DNA from: Nymphalis io | Taxonomy: Eukaryota; Arthropoda; Insecta; Lepidoptera; Nymphalidae | Length of the DNA: 64,000 nucleotides | Assembly (NCBI RefSeq): GCF_905147045.1 | Contig: NC_065899.1 | Location: forward strand, 1,934,501 to 1,998,500 | Direction of reading: 5' to 3' | Part shown: positions 23,101-35,384 of the stretch, in pieces | Layout of the letters: every line of letters begins with the position of its first letter | How positions within the stretch are numbered: position 1 is the stretch's first letter | Position numbers and translations under genes: made by a program | The notes under the pieces: generated by a model | The model's database searches: none | What the model saw: only the letters and a program-made list of their open reading frames with translations | Told to the model about the DNA's origin: nothing

Positions 23101-25154
23101 TAAATAGTGTTATTCTGAATGGGAGTTTCTATTTAGTCTGACACTGTTAAGAAAATGAAATAGACAATAGTAGTATATCCAATGTCTGCTAAGCCGATGT
23201 CTGCCTGCTTAGAGAAAGGCTTGAAGCTCTTTCATCCATCCCCCTGTGGCTTGGTGGTTACATATGTGTCTCATGTGTGACATGCATGTCTCCATCAGTG
23301 TCAAGCACCAGATGAAGGTCAGGTGAGTGAGCCAGTGTAATTGGGGGCACAAGAGACATAACTTCTTAGTTCCTAAAGGCGGTGACCACATACAATATAA
23401 AATACGGAAGGACGTCCGTCTAGCTATTTTATATTTAAAAAAAGTTATCAGTTCTTTTAAGGATGTTTTGTGCTTACTCCAACAAGCTGTTCCAGTACGA
23501 CTTGGTAGGAAATCATCCAAATTATGTAGGATTCCTCGTGATGTCGAACATAAAACAAACTATTAACATTAATTGATGTCATACTTGCTGTAACTGTTTT
23601 AAACGGTATTATATATAAACGGTATATACTGTGTATTTAGCACATAAACTTAACATCAATGCACACAGACTTGGGCAAAACGTAATCCTAGGTCAAAAAA
23701 ATTAAATGAGTTATTGAGTCAACAACAAGTAGGTACTCCAGAGCAGGGGTTATCGTTACCCTGGGAACCCTCCCTAGGAAATGGAGGCCCGCATAGGCGG
23801 GCCGGCCGTTAGAGCGTCACAGTAGCATGCGAAAGCGATCCCGTGGCGCTCCACGTTAAGTCGGAAAGGGTACCGCTGGTTTTTTAGTGGATAATCCTCC
23901 GATGTTCGGGGCGCACCCGGCGCCTTGGACAACGGCGAGCCTTACATACCCACTGTTTCCGTGGGGGAAATGCGTAACGCGTTTTTTCAGCTTTAAAAAA
24001 AAAGTTACTCCAGAGCATATCCGCGCGCCCTCTTCATCATTAAAAGTCAATCTGTAATTGTGACTGATGATTACGCATTATAACCGTAATCGTTAATCAT
24101 TAATCTGATTACATTTTGCCCAAGTCTCATTGTACATATAATTCATCATAATACATATAATTCTGTTGGTGATGGTTGTTATGATAAAATAAATAAATAT
24201 GGATGTTTTATAGTAACAGTAACCAATGTTCGATCCTAGAAAAGTCCATTTTCCAAGTCAAGTTCCATATGATTCGCATTAGCTGACAATGATTGGGTGT
24301 TCGTCGTTGTATATAGTAAACAATAACAGCCTGTGAATGTCCCACTGCTGGGCTAAGGCCTCCTCTCCCTTTTTGAGGAGAAAATTTGGAGCTTATTCCA
24401 CCACGCTTATTGCTCCAATGCGGGTTAGTGAAATACACATGTGGCAGAATTTCAGTTAAATTAGACACATGCAGGTTTCGTCACGATGTTTTCCTTCACC
24501 GTCAAGCACGAGATGAATTATAATCACAAATTAAGCACACGAACATTCAGTGGTGCTTGCCCGGGTTTGACCACACGATCATCGGTTAAGATTCACGCGC
24601 TCTTATCACTGGGCCATCTCGAATAATAATATAATTAAAATTTCAAGTAACGATAGAAGTATGTGGTATTTTATGTGTTTATTAGTTTTTTCTTGTTGTT
24701 CAACTTATATAAATTTTATATCCATATTATTTATGTCTTAATAATATATATTTAACAATTCTCTTTTTTTCTAAATGTTTGTTACTTAAATATATTTTTA
24801 TTAGGTTTTTTAGCTTGATTGTTCTAGCAAATTTTTTTAAAGATATAAAATGTCGATGTATTCTTACGATGATATTCTTTTTCAGATCCATTAACCAAGA
24901 AGTTTATACGAGATCAAATAGACAGAGTGTTTGGATACCCTCTCCTGGTGAGGTTCAGTTGGTCCACGGCTGAGCTGATGCTCCAGGAGAAAGCCGCTAA
25001 ATGTACATTTGAAGAAGTAGAAGATTCAACCACAAAGAAATCAGCGGGAACAAAGTCAATTAGTACATTTTTTTCACCGAAAAATGAAAAAAAAAGAAAA
25101 AGACATAAATTTTTTGAAGAACGATACCTGACTATGAATAATGTTTTTGAGTAA
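19360..25154 (+). CDS. RNASEH2A: Ribonuclease H2 catalytic subunit A (RNASEH2A), complete, five exons
   Basis: Exons 19360-19504, 19841-20070, 21782-21925, 22929-23076 and 24886-25154 splice in phase to 311 residues (human 299). The type 2 RNase H signature is intact: GVDEAGRGP gives Asp40 and Glu41, VYVDTVGPP gives Asp151 and KKADSIYPIVSAAS gives Asp179. GSGYPGDP contains Tyr220, the tyrosine that senses the RNA-DNA junction. These residues correspond to human Asp34, Glu35, Asp141, Asp169 and Tyr210. The enzyme cleaves RNA in RNA/DNA hybrids and single ribonucleotides in DNA, in the nucleus, with subunits B and C. The C-terminal extension carries TKSISTFF (278-285), like a PCNA-interacting peptide, followed by a basic stretch KNEKKRKRHK. 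An AATAAA at 25179-25184 ends the gene. Introns are hosts to SINEs, a poly(A) retroposon and a MITE. Confidence 0.97.
20572..20836 (+). mobile_element. Family B SINE, 5'-truncated, with target-site duplication
   Basis: The copy starts within the head (CTTAACTGATGATCGTGGG) and runs to the end of the family. TTGTTACAGTT flanks it at 20561-20571 and 20837-20847, a clean 11-base duplication. Confidence 0.8.
21362..21651 (+). mobile_element. Family C retroposon in RNASEH2A intron
   Basis: Full-length in plus orientation, ending GTCCGCCTTCCTATTCTATA and an A-run. Confidence 0.85.
21975..22190 (-). mobile_element. Diverged family B-related SINE in RNASEH2A intron
   Basis: Reverse complement carries the tRNA-like head (GAGATGGCCCAGAGATTAGA) with GGGTTCAAACCC and a body related to family B, but it ends early. 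Confidence 0.6.
22216..22551. mobile_element. MITE with perfect 30-base terminal inverted repeats
   Basis: It starts GGGTCCGTTCACACAGACCG and ends with the exact reverse complement; the match runs 30 bases. TTA flanks it on both sides (22213-22215 and 22552-22554), which fits PIF/Harbinger target preference. Two further internal TTCACAnnGACCGG blocks near the left end look like subterminal repeats. There is no transposase. It sits in the RNASEH2A intron between 21926 and 22928. Confidence 0.85.
22585..22850 (+). mobile_element. tRNA-derived SINE, family A (copy 3), in RNASEH2A intron
   Basis: Same head, box B (GGGTTCGATTCCC) and ATT-rich tail as copy 2, and very similar throughout. It lies 33 bases after a MITE. 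Confidence 0.8.
23215..23400 (+). mobile_element. Patchwork of family B and C fragments
   Basis: TCAAGCACCAGATGAAGG recalls family B in minus orientation. GTGAGCCAGTGTAATTGGGG and the following bases recall family C in plus orientation. Low confidence. Confidence 0.35.
23745..24020 (+). mobile_element. GC-rich poly(A)-tailed retroposon fragment (copy 1)
   Basis: GC-rich sequence ends AACGCGTTTTTTCAGC and an A-run. Its last 190 bases match 48030-48195. Probably a LINE 3' end; class not established. Confidence 0.55.
24325..24624 (-). mobile_element. Family B SINE in RNASEH2A intron
   Basis: Full-length in minus orientation, from the CCTGTGAATGTCCCACTGC end to the CTGGGCCATCTCG head. Confidence 0.85.
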
Positions 25155-25178
25155 TTTTCTTGTTTTTGACGAATGAAA

Positions 25179-25184
25179 AATAAA
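25179..25184 (+). terminator. RNASEH2A polyadenylation signal
   Basis: AATAAA lies 25 bases after the stop codon, followed by T-rich sequence. Confidence 0.6.
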
Positions 25185-25189
25185 ATTAT

Positions 25190-26703
25190 TGTGATATCAA
25201 TTTTGTTTTAGTATTTATTGTACTTTGTTTAAATTGTTTTGTAAATATTATAAGATTTGGTACATATCATGGTTTATTTTATAAAATCTACAAACAACCG
25301 GGAAAATAGGAGGGTTAGCTTTGTATGGAACTTTCTCGTACGAAATCGGGACAGGTCTATCTACTTGTGAATAATTTTAAAACAGTCGTTTTTAATATTT
25401 CGCAAAGAACGTCAATGTTCAATACATAGTATGTGTGTGTCCTACACATACATACACATGAATTATTACTCTAATCAGTTTTACCGCCAAAAGCTATTTT
25501 TTATTGCCGTGAATCGAACTGATTCGAATTTTAAAATATATATATATATTTCATTATTATGTCAAAGTCATTTTAAACACAAGGAACATTTCATTATCTG
25601 ACGATTAGGTTGCCAAATGATAATGCCCATCCGTGGCACGTCTACCTATTTAAAAAAAAAGAATGGGTCTATGGTATATAAAGAATGGGTATACTGTGGT
25701 TACTTATCTGCTTGTGAATAACAGATGTAATAAATTCGTTAAAATTTCAAATTCATCATGAACATCATGCAGGCATGCTTTAACTCCCGATATCGATTAG
25801 CTCACAAGTGAAAATGCATTGAGCAGTAGAAATCAGCTTTAAATGCAATATATGCTGTTGTTGTTTCCGTTACTGTATAATGTATTTACATTTTTTATCT
25901 TGGTAAACTTCCAAAAAGGTTTATTTTGTTGCTCAATGATATTTTACTTTCATCTGCTTTATATTTAACAAGTAAGTGAATTTGCATTTCAATAGTAATA
26001 TAAGCCAGTAAATGTTTTAACAAGCTACAGTTTCAGCGAGTTAATTCCCCTACGCTGCTTGAGCGCAGGTATACATAGTGTTTTTCATCCGACACATACA
26101 GGCATTCTTACGATCTTTTTCTTCTCTACCGAGCAGGCGATGAATTATCAATACAAATTAAGCTCATCAAAACTTGCGTAAATTTGAAATTTTGGTCTTT
26201 AGTTAAGTCGTTATATACAATTATATTGGACTATCTCGAGTATATTATATCCTCATAGTTGAATTATGGAGTTGAATCAGCTTGCCACATAATATGTTTA
26301 TAATCAAATAGCATTCTTATTTATATTTCAACAATCTCATAGAGTAGCAATTTGAAGTAATTACTTGTGTAATGCCACCATAATATGTTTCACTTTATAA
26401 CTTTCTCGAGCAAATTGCGATCTATTAAAGATTACTTCGCGACGAAAGGCTGTATGTCATACGTATATCCAAGAAGGTTAGTTATATCATTAGCATGCAA
26501 GGGGCGACTCTCCGCCTACTTACCATGAGCAATGCGGAACACTGGGGTCACTTGGAGAATTTAATTGTGTTCCATTATCATATTTAGGCTCTTTTACGGT
26601 AACTCAAAAGTGAAAACTGAATGGGACTCGACGTCGCTCGTCATTCGTCAGCCGCAATCGATGAAGATAACTTCCTTGACACGGTGGCTCAGGGAAAACG
26701 AAA
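25190..26703. other. Intergenic region upstream of the YGPP gene
   Basis: Mostly AT-rich unique sequence. It includes a small TA run near 25539 and a degraded SINE in minus orientation at about 26095-26240. The YGPP promoter presumably lies within 26550-26700, but no clear TATA box was found. Confidence 0.45.
26095..26240 (-). mobile_element. Degraded family B SINE fragment
   Basis: Recognisable only by the GCGATGAATTATCAATACAA block, the AAATTAAGCTCATCAAAA block and a final GGACTATCTCGAG. Confidence 0.4.
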
Positions 26704-28694
26704 ATGGCGCTTTGTCGACAATGTTTCGCGTTTTTGTATTTGTTCGCGTGTGTTTCCGCCATCGTTGGTCCATCAGCGAATAGTTCTAAAGTTGTTATTG
26801 TAACGAAAGCTGACACTTACCTCGATGCCTATTCCAAATCCCGAATAGAAGCCGAAAAAGCGAAAGAGGGTGTGGTGATCGTAACGGCTAAGGATGGAGA
26901 GAAAAAAATATCTAACCGTGATGACAGTTATAATTCCGGATACGATTATTCACCTCCCTACTCAAGCAGCGACAGTTTTAGTTCATCTGGATCTCCAAGC
27001 TATCCAGGACCTTCAAGCTATTCTGGTTCTTCGAACAACTATTTACCCCCGTCTAGTTATGGACCGCCGGTGAAATTCGAATCTGATGTTACGTACACCT
27101 CTCCGCCCAATACTTATGGACCTCCTGCTTCAAATTATGGACCTCCAGCGCAGAGTTACGGGCCTCCCGCTCATAGTTACGGCCCTCCTGCGCATTCATA
27201 TGGGCCACCAGCACCAGTTTACGGACCTCCACTTCACAAACCTGCACTTCCTCCTCCTGTATATGGTCCACCTCTCAAACCGTCCTATGGTGTCCCTTAT
27301 ACAGCCCCGGGATTGAGTTTCTTTGACAAACTGTCATTGAAATTGGATATTTTAACGATTGCAAAATTGATGCTGAAATTCCTGATATTTAAAAAAATCG
27401 TCACAATGATCGCCGTAGTGTGCATGTTGCTCGTCATCCCTAAATTAATATCTTTCAAAAAAGATAAGGGCGAAACTGACGAGGACGAGCGCCAGTTCAG
27501 CGGTCGCAATGGTAAGTTTATAAGAGCATTCTTTTTTTCTGGCTCGTTACTTGAATTTGTCATATATACTCGAATTCAGACTATATATTTTACGTTTGTC
27601 ATGAATCAGCTTTGGAAAATCAATATGTCATTTGTGTTTTTGTTATGCTGTAGCCTTAGTCCAGTCCAAAATCTCAGGGTGTCCAAATAATAGTTATTGA
27701 GTAGGTACTATTAAGACATTTTCAGTAGCAGTTGTGCTTGATTGCCGTCCAATCGGATTATGAATGTCAGAGTAAACAAGTGCATCTGTGTTTGCGTACA
27801 TACCTATGCACTATAATATTTCATGCAAATTTAACATTTCTGAGATTTGTCAAAATGGCCGGTCCGGTTGGCAAGTTTTCATATCAAAATATTTTTTGTC
27901 ATATCCCTTACGTCAATCAGAATGGATTTCCTGTAATTGACTAAACACTAATTTATTTATTTTTAGTTGTAGAACTAACTTCGGCTCAGCAATTGTTAGA
28001 GAGGGCTATGAAAGTGTATGGTCGCCAGCAGGCCGATTGTGGCATCACGTGCCGCGTGCGCAGCGTCATCGACGACATTTACGATTTTGAACCTTATTTC
28101 AGGTGAGTTAAAAACTAGTTTTGTACTTGTAATTCAATGTTATGGTTATGAACATTAAACAAAACATTCGATGTGATAATGTCTGATGCATATGCTTTTG
28201 TTTAGCTAATTTCATATTTTACATTTTGCAATAGAACGTTAAGTTGACTCAGTTTTTTTATTTTTATAGAAAACTAACTGTTCCTGCTACTCTGTTCGTA
28301 TCCAACTTAATGTTCCCTACATACAGTATTTTCTTTACATAAGTATATACGTGAAGCCTTAGGTTACATTTATGTTACATTTTATATCAAATTTCACAAA
28401 CAGTAAACACTTACTTACTTTCTCATTTATAATAATTCGATTAAAATTAATACATACCTACAAATTAAATTGCAGTTATGTTTTTTTCATGTCATGTTTC
28501 AATCACAATTAATGAAAAATGCAAATTATTATCATTATATTATGATTGAAATAACAAACAATTTTAGGATAAATTAAGTAATTATATATAATGTTTTAAG
28601 TTTTTTATAATAGTTTCGATAACATTTTAATTAATGTAATTTATTTGCTAAAATAGAAAATCTAGTTTAAATTTCCTGTTATTAGTTCCATAAA

Positions 28695-28766
<72 letters not shown>

Positions 28767-29225
28767 AACAATGAATATTGAATAGGTTTTGAAGCAAACA
28801 ATACAAAGCCATAGATAAAAAATGCATCGCTTATTATAAAAAAGTTACTATTTAATTCATAGTGAAATTTTAAAATGATATAGGTACGACTTTCTAATCG
28901 TAGAAACGGTTATGATGATTAAATTAACTTCTCGGTAATTCGATAGTGATATTTATTATTTGGGTGCGATGAAAGTCAAAAATTCAATGTCGATTTTCAG
29001 TGCAACCGTTTTACGCAAAGTTTAACGTGTAAAGAGTAAACGCTATATATTTTACAAGCTTTTATCAAATCTTGCAGCTGCATTTTAACCCAATTCCACC
29101 CAACCGATATATTATAGATTTTAATTTTCGTACGTGTATTAAATTAAAGCTTAGTTTTTTTTAAACTATTTTATAATTAATTAATTTGTTTTGTTTTCAG
29201 AGTCAGCGGTAATCCAGAGTCGTAA
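26704..29225 (+). CDS. Secreted or membrane-anchored YGPP-repeat protein, three exons
   Basis: Exons 26704-27511, 27967-28102 and 29201-29225 join in phase (G/TT, AG/A) to about 322 residues. Visible parts are a hydrophobic N-terminus that looks like a signal peptide (residues 1-20, FAFLYLFACVSAIVG), a KADTYLDAYSKSRIEAEKAK helix and a Ser/Tyr/Pro-rich segment. Eight YGPP units follow, several spaced seven residues apart. Next comes a hydrophobic segment of about 30 residues (LMLKFLIFKKIVTMIAVVCMLLVIP) able to span a membrane. An acidic linker and a C-terminal domain with two cysteines (DCGITC) end the chain at GNPES. Tyr/Pro repeats of this kind occur in insect cuticle, eggshell and other extracellular structural proteins, so a structural role is an inference. 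I do not recognise a named family; an Osiris-type protein was considered but its motifs are not evident. A polyadenylation signal is at 29332-29337. Confidence 0.82.
27735..27830 (+). mobile_element. Family D SINE fragment in intron of the YGPP gene
   Basis: It contains TTGCCGTCCAATCGGATTAT and TGCACTATAATAT in family order. Confidence 0.5.
28697..28762. repeat. TA microsatellite in intron of the YGPP gene
   Basis: About 33 uninterrupted TA units. Confidence 0.9.
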
Positions 29226-30782
29226 TCGATTGAAAGGAGAAAGGCGTAATTCGTGCCATTACAGCATTTAGATGTAAATGTGAAGTCACTATTATTTATT
29301 GAATTATTTATTATATTAGTGTACATAAGTGAATAAAATTATAAATTATATAACATATTGTATTGTTATTTGCATTTTCGTGGCAAAATAAAAGAGCTTT
29401 GAGTTATAGATAGTATATATATATTGGTTATAATTTACATAAAATTTAAAACTGTTTTGTGAGTTTTGTTGACGCTACTAAATGTATTAAATTTCATATG
29501 ATTACATTGAAGTTTACTAGGATATAAATACAACTTTACTAATTATTTGGCAGCGCTTTGGCATTGGCAAACATCATTTCTATCATTCGTAATAATATAT
29601 TTCGATCAATTGGTTTTGCTCACTTATCTTCCTTGCAAACTTCTGCATTTCCAAACTTTTGTTATTCTTCAAGTCGGACAGTCGGCAACAATTGGAAAAA
29701 AATACCCACGTGTTTTTTTTCTTGACAATTTTTTATATCGGCATAATAATCGCTCATAGAAAAATTGTCTATGAATAAATGTATATATTTCAACATTTTT
29801 TATTAATGTAATATGTTGAGTAATATGAATGTAAAATGCAGAATTTTTAATACTAGTCATATTTCTGCTAGTATTTAAAAAAAATAATGAAGGTCAACTT
29901 CTAATGGGTACTAAATTAGCATAGTGTGTAAATTTGAGTACAAAAGTAGCATGAATGCTTTAAAAAAACGCTCACATTTTGCGAGTTTGAAAGTAATCAG
30001 ATTTATATTTTAAAATTGGGGAGTTTGTGGTTATCAAGTCCAATTTTAATAAATCTTATTTAGTTCGATGATCCGTTCAATAACGTATGGGCTTTATAAC
30101 GTCAAGTTTCAGTTCAGTAGCAATAAATAGACAGAGACAAAATTTATATATTAGTATAAATAAAAATCAAAATTTTCAAGTAATCACTTTCAAGCACTAT
30201 AAAATTGTCATTGTAGATTATAAAGTCTGTTTGTGATATGGAAGTATGAACATAATAAATGATATTGATGTTATTAATAGTACAATGTATTTCTTATTTA
30301 AAAAATATATTAAAATAATTAAAATGTACACAGATTAAATATTGACAGCTCAACCTTCTTTTCATTCATTCATTTCAAATCATAAATGAAAAAGAAAAAT
30401 CTGCGTTTAACTAAACACCCGCCATACAAGTTGCATAACAGAAAGAAGTAAAAAATAATAAAATGATTTGTACAACGATTTTCACTTAGGTTTCGGTGAA
30501 ATTTAACTTTCTCCGTATCAACTTCGGGATCGACAACCATAGGTCCGAACTACAATACACACAGTACCGTAACTTACACACAGTGCATACTAATCAGGAC
30601 ATCAATGCTTAAACGGTTTACAATTAGAAAATGTGGCGATCAATAAATTCTTAATGTCATGATTTAGATATATTATGGGACATGTACGTATCCAATAGAC
30701 AATACATTTGTTTTAATTGGCTACCTTCTTTAGTGGCTAAAAGACTGCAGTTCTTAAAAACATGGGTCAATAATAAAAAAAA

Positions 30783-31275
30783 TTGTTAAGGGATTTTGCA
30801 GTAGCAACCCGGAATTAGGAAGTTGGTAGTGTTTTAATCCCGTGTTTCTAAAGGCATTTAAACACTGTTAACAAATTTCCCTCTCTATATATACATCTAT
30901 GCATAAAAATAAAATTGAAGTGTATGTCTGTTATTTCAAAATAACTACGTCTTTTAAAGTTAATGTGGCTATTTGCGATTTACCAAAACCAAAACAATCC
31001 TTTTTATTATCCTTTTATATGTCTGTCTGTTTGTCCAGGCTAATCTTTGAAGCGGCTAAAAATTACTAATTGAAATAACTGAATTATTATAAAAAAAGTA
31101 TTTCAAGGTTTCGTTTAAAATTTATTTCATTAAAATTGGTTGAGTCTATCAAAACATATCTTGTCGGATTATAAGAGTGAGGAAATAGAGTGCAGTTTTA
31201 TTTGCGTACACACTTATGCACTATATTAACTTATTTGCAGTGGGCTAGTCTCCGCTGAGAATGACCATCGTGACT
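30783..31275 (+). mobile_element. Family D SINE interrupted by an older repeat
   Basis: 30783-30878 matches the middle of family D (CAGTAGCAACCCGGAATTAG). 31168-31275 matches its 3' part (TCGGATTATAAGAGTGAGGA). The 290 bases between carry a different repeat with GTCTGTCTGTTTGTCC, also resembling part of the unit at 41987-42235. Confidence 0.5.
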
Positions 31276-31339
31276 AAAGTGAGCGTCATCATCATTATAT
31301 AAATAATAACAAATATTTATTAGCATATTAGGTAACGTG

Positions 31340-31745
31340 GACACTAACTGCGGGACTAGTCCACAAATTCAAAGTCGCTCAGCGTGCTATGGAGCGAGCT
31401 ATGCTCGGAGTATCTTTGAAGGATAAGATCAGAAATGAGATTATCCGGAAAAAAACCGGAGTCACCGACATAGCTTGCAAAATTAGCAGGCTGAAGTGGC
31501 AGTGGGCTGGTCACGTATGTCGTAGGACCGATGGCCGTTGGAGCAGACGAGTCCTAGAGTGGAGACCGCGAATCGGCAAGCGCAGCGTGGGGCGCCCTCC
31601 AGCCAGGTGGACCGACGACCTTAAGAAGGTGGCGGGCACCAACTGGATGCGGAAGGCGGAGGACAGGGAGCTTTGGCGCACCTTGGGAGAGGCCTATGTT
31701 CAGCAGTGGACAACGATTGGCTGTTGATTGATTGATTGATTGATA
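31340..31745 (+). mobile_element. RTE-like LINE 3' end with TTGA-repeat tail
   Basis: From about 31340 the frame reads LTAGLVHKFKVAQRAMERAM followed by LGVSLKDKIRNE, LKWQWAGHVCRRTDGRW, GRPPARWTDDLKKVAGTNWM and AYVQQWT, ending TGC TGT TGA at 31719-31727. This C-terminus is common in insect RTE-type elements. The tail is TGAT repeats (31727-31744), typical of that clade. Confidence 0.85.
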
Positions 31746-31831
31746 TTAGGTATACTGTATTTTTTTTCATCGAAGTCGATATTGAATCATTCGCAGGGCG
31801 ATATTGATACTGCCACAGTTAGAGATGAGCT

Positions 31832-32065
31832 AAGATGAACCAGTGGTTAGAACACGAGATTGCGAGTTTTAATCCGGATGAGCAGGTGTTTATAATTTAT
31901 CTCGTGTTCGGCGGTGAAGAAAGACGTGACAATGGATCGGTTGGAATTTGTCACATGTAAATCATAAACACATTGGAGCAGCGTGGTGGAATAAAATAAA
32001 TTAATCTCAAAGGATAAAATAAAGGAATCTCAAAAGAAGAGCAGACCTCAGCTCAGTAGTGAGAT
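31832..32065 (+). mobile_element. Degraded family B SINE
   Basis: It keeps CCAGTGGTTAGAACACGAG, TTATAATTTATCTCGTG and TTGGAGCAGCGTGGTGGAAT with many changes and a short internal duplication. Confidence 0.6.
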
Positions 32066-32489
32066 ATTTATTTATTTACTTTAATTAAGTCAAGGTATTC
32101 GAATTTGAAAATTAAATTTTAATTCTTAGAATAGTTGTAGGTAAATTTTTTAAGTGTTAGAATTATCCTTATTTCAATTGAGGACCAACCAAATATACCT
32201 ACAAATGTCATCCATTGGATAATTTAAGCCAATTTAAGCAATTGAAGCGGGAGCCGTTCTACAGGGCACTAACCATTATGAACAACATTACTGTGATATT
32301 ATAAGATTTTGTATATTTTTTCTCTGTATATTAGAAAATGCATACATGTTCTTTGTAGAAAGAAAGAATACCAAGTTTCTGAAATCGTAAAGTATAAAAC
32401 TTTCCGCCAATAATTTTAACTTTGTCTATTTATAAATTTAAATCTTATGTTAATTAACAATTAATAGATTAAGCTTATACATTATAGGA

Positions 32490-32600
32490 GTCAGTGAAAT
32501 TTCAGGCACAAGGAACATAGCAACATTGTTCCCAAGGTTGGTGGCGCATTGGCGATATAAGAAGATGGTTAATATTACTTAGTTCCAATGTCTATGTAAA
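32490..32600 (+). mobile_element. Family C retroposon fragment
   Basis: Carries CAGGCACAAGGAACATAGC and AAGGTTGGTGGCGCATTGGC. Both ends are missing. Confidence 0.65.
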
Positions 32601-35229
32601 TATGAAAAAATACTATACAAAAGAAGGTTTTAACGTCATCAAGGCATCCTCTGCTAATTAATATATGATATAGGACAGCAGCCAATGCTTAAAACAAAAT
32701 TGACAACTCTTACAACAGCTCCTACCGTCATAAAGTGCACCTAGTATGGAGGGGAATACGAATTGAACTTGGGTTGCTTGGCATTATTACATACTAGAAA
32801 TTATTTAGTTACGTGTTTACTGCTTTATTCATAATAACCTTAATATTCTATATTTTGTATTAGGAATAAGCCAAGTTGTAATTTGGATAAAAAAATAAAG
32901 TAATAACATAGTCGAACTACTAGTAACTTAATAACTGTATAGTTTACGTATTCGTTAAACGCTTTCATTTAAGTAACAGTTTATCAATATCATTATAGAA
33001 GTGGGATCCTAGTCATATTTAAAACAGCTGCAGTATAAATAAAGCAAACATAGAATGGTTTCGTAAAGAAAAAACTTAACAATGGAAGGCTAGCCGCTTT
33101 CACATCCGTAATCAGAGTACGAATAAAATGTAAAATTTTGTTTTCCGAACGTTATTGTTTCACATTTTTATGTACTGGGAATGACGCATCTTTTTGATCC
33201 AAATTTGGCACATAACTGAACGTTGGAAACTAGGCCATTAATATGAACGTTTATTTTATAATATAAATAAAATATTGTTGAAAGAATTTTCGTATTTACT
33301 GTAAATAAAATATTAATTATAATTTAGCTAAAATTATACAGTTTAATTGCAGACATAAGGAATTGTGAATATTTCTTACAGCGCCAATGTCTTTTGCTGA
33401 TGTAAAAAAATTTACCTCTTGGCCCATTCTTAGTCTTTATAATGAAAATAAAAAAAGAAAGATATTTATTTGAATAATGACATTTGAAGTCAAGTTCCTG
33501 GTTACGCATGCTATAAGTACATTTGACGACATAGGACGGACGACAATGAACTTGGCGGAAACTATTGTCACGCCCGCACTACCGCACAACGTACCTCCAC
33601 AAACAATTAGATAATGAACTACTAGCTGTCAAGCTTCGGAAGTGGAGCACTAAAACCGGAATAGTCGGGGAATTGAAAAAAATAATTAAAAATAGTTTAC
33701 GTACTTAACATAACACAATAGACAAATATTAGTTTTTATACAGAAACAGTAAGTTATTGCACAAGGTCGTAATTTTGTTTTTATAATTATTAGTCTACAG
33801 TTGTTCAACGAAAACAAAATGATTTCGGAAATAAGTAATTTATGCTCGCTGGTACTCGAGGTCAACATACCCAAGACGTGATGCAGACAAGCTTTCGTAG
33901 TTAGGTACGATTACGTTTTGCAATTGCATAAATTCGACTATTGTGCATCAAGTAGGTAGATTAAACTATTCGTAAAGCATTGGAGAGTATTCACATTGAA
34001 CTATAAATAATAATTAAGTTTTGCTTAAATTAAAAATGTTCGAAATATGAGTAATTAACAAGTTGAAAATTGTAAGATCAATCGAAATTTCACGTTTTTA
34101 TCTGAGTGTTTTCTTCGATCCGTACGAACGAAGTTTTTTCCGAACCTTACGAAGTTCTTACATTCGACTATCAGCAGATACCCAATGCTTTTTAGTTTAA
34201 CATTATCTGCATTTGTAAATACATAAACACTATGCAATTGTCATTATTATCTTATTACAGCATCATTTTGATTGATGTGTATATATCCTCTAAATATACC
34301 ACGATAGGACAATAGTGTTATATAACCGTGATGATTTTGCGTGTAAACTGATTGACCGATGGTCTATTTCGTCCATTGTAGTAATAGTAGGATGGGCTGG
34401 GTGTATGAATGTATGAGTCAAGTGCAGGAGCGCTCGCCTGGAACGTTGGATGGCTCACTGTGGAATCTGCACGTGGCCTCGCAACACGTGTGGCCTGACG
34501 CACCATTTACGCAAGGGCTGGGTGTCAAGTGTGTGCACGTCCTTACTTGTAGCTCGTTATATGGGCTAGTGAACCTGTACTACAGTTCTCGGTGATGTAT
34601 TTAGTGTTGGATTTATCGTTGACTGTGGAAATGTAACTGCTTTTACAAAAGATGTGAGTATACACTCTCATTAATACTCTTTTCGTATAAAAATATTTTT
34701 AAGTATTTTGTAACATATTAACATTATAAGGTATATTAACAACAGTATAATATACATTATATTGTTATTATTTATTCAAAATCAAATATAAAATGTGTTT
34801 TATTTAAAAGCCCTTTTAAATATTCATTATAGAAGATAAATTGAAAGCTACCACCAGTTGCGATAGTAAGTAGATTTGAACGAGAAAAACCAGCAAGAAA
34901 CTTAGTGGGTTACTTTTTAATTTTAATTAATTTAAAATTAGACTATGAGGTATAATGTATCATTATATCAACCTTTTGGAGTAACACAAGAAGGTCAAAT
35001 TAACGGCGCGAACACTTCAGCTACTTTATATTTAACCGGTCGCGCCTCGTATCAATTAGTTTCCAACTAAGATTTTTTTAATGGAACTTAGTTTAAGGAT
35101 AAACTAGACTATTTAGCAGAAGTAGATCCTTTATATCTATACTCATAACAAATATAAATACGAAAGTAACTTTGTCTATCTGTTACGCTTTTCCGACTGA
35201 GCCACTGAGTCAATTTATTTATGTATTAT

Positions 35230-35384
35230 TTATTTATTAATCCTTTATTGCACACACTTTACAAACATTTAGTAACATATAATAGCAAGTAGTACATATG
35301 GTATGCAAAGGCGGCCTTATCACTTATAGCGATCTCTTCCAGGCAACCTCTGTAAAGAGAAATGTTTATGTGTGTGTAATACAA
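35230..35384 (-). mobile_element. LINE 3'-UTR insertion with 12-base target-site duplication
   Basis: It contains TTTATTGCACACACTTTAC and GCGATCTCTTCCAGGCAACC, also present at 39180-39300. TTTATGTATTAT flanks it at 35218-35229 and 35385-35396. It splits an older repeat with TGTTACGCTTTTCCGACTGA that resumes at GATGAAATTTGGTATGAAGC. Confidence 0.75.

Noticed and set aside
29547..29759. 70-codon open frame downstream of the YGPP gene
   Set aside because: It starts with a non-ATG codon and has a random-looking hydrophobic composition in AT-rich sequence.
34359..34595. 78-codon open frame starting MVYFVHCSNSRMGW
   Set aside because: Moderate GC and length, but no recognisable domain, splice partner or start context. 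It could be an untranslated exon or a repeat fragment; not supportable as a gene.
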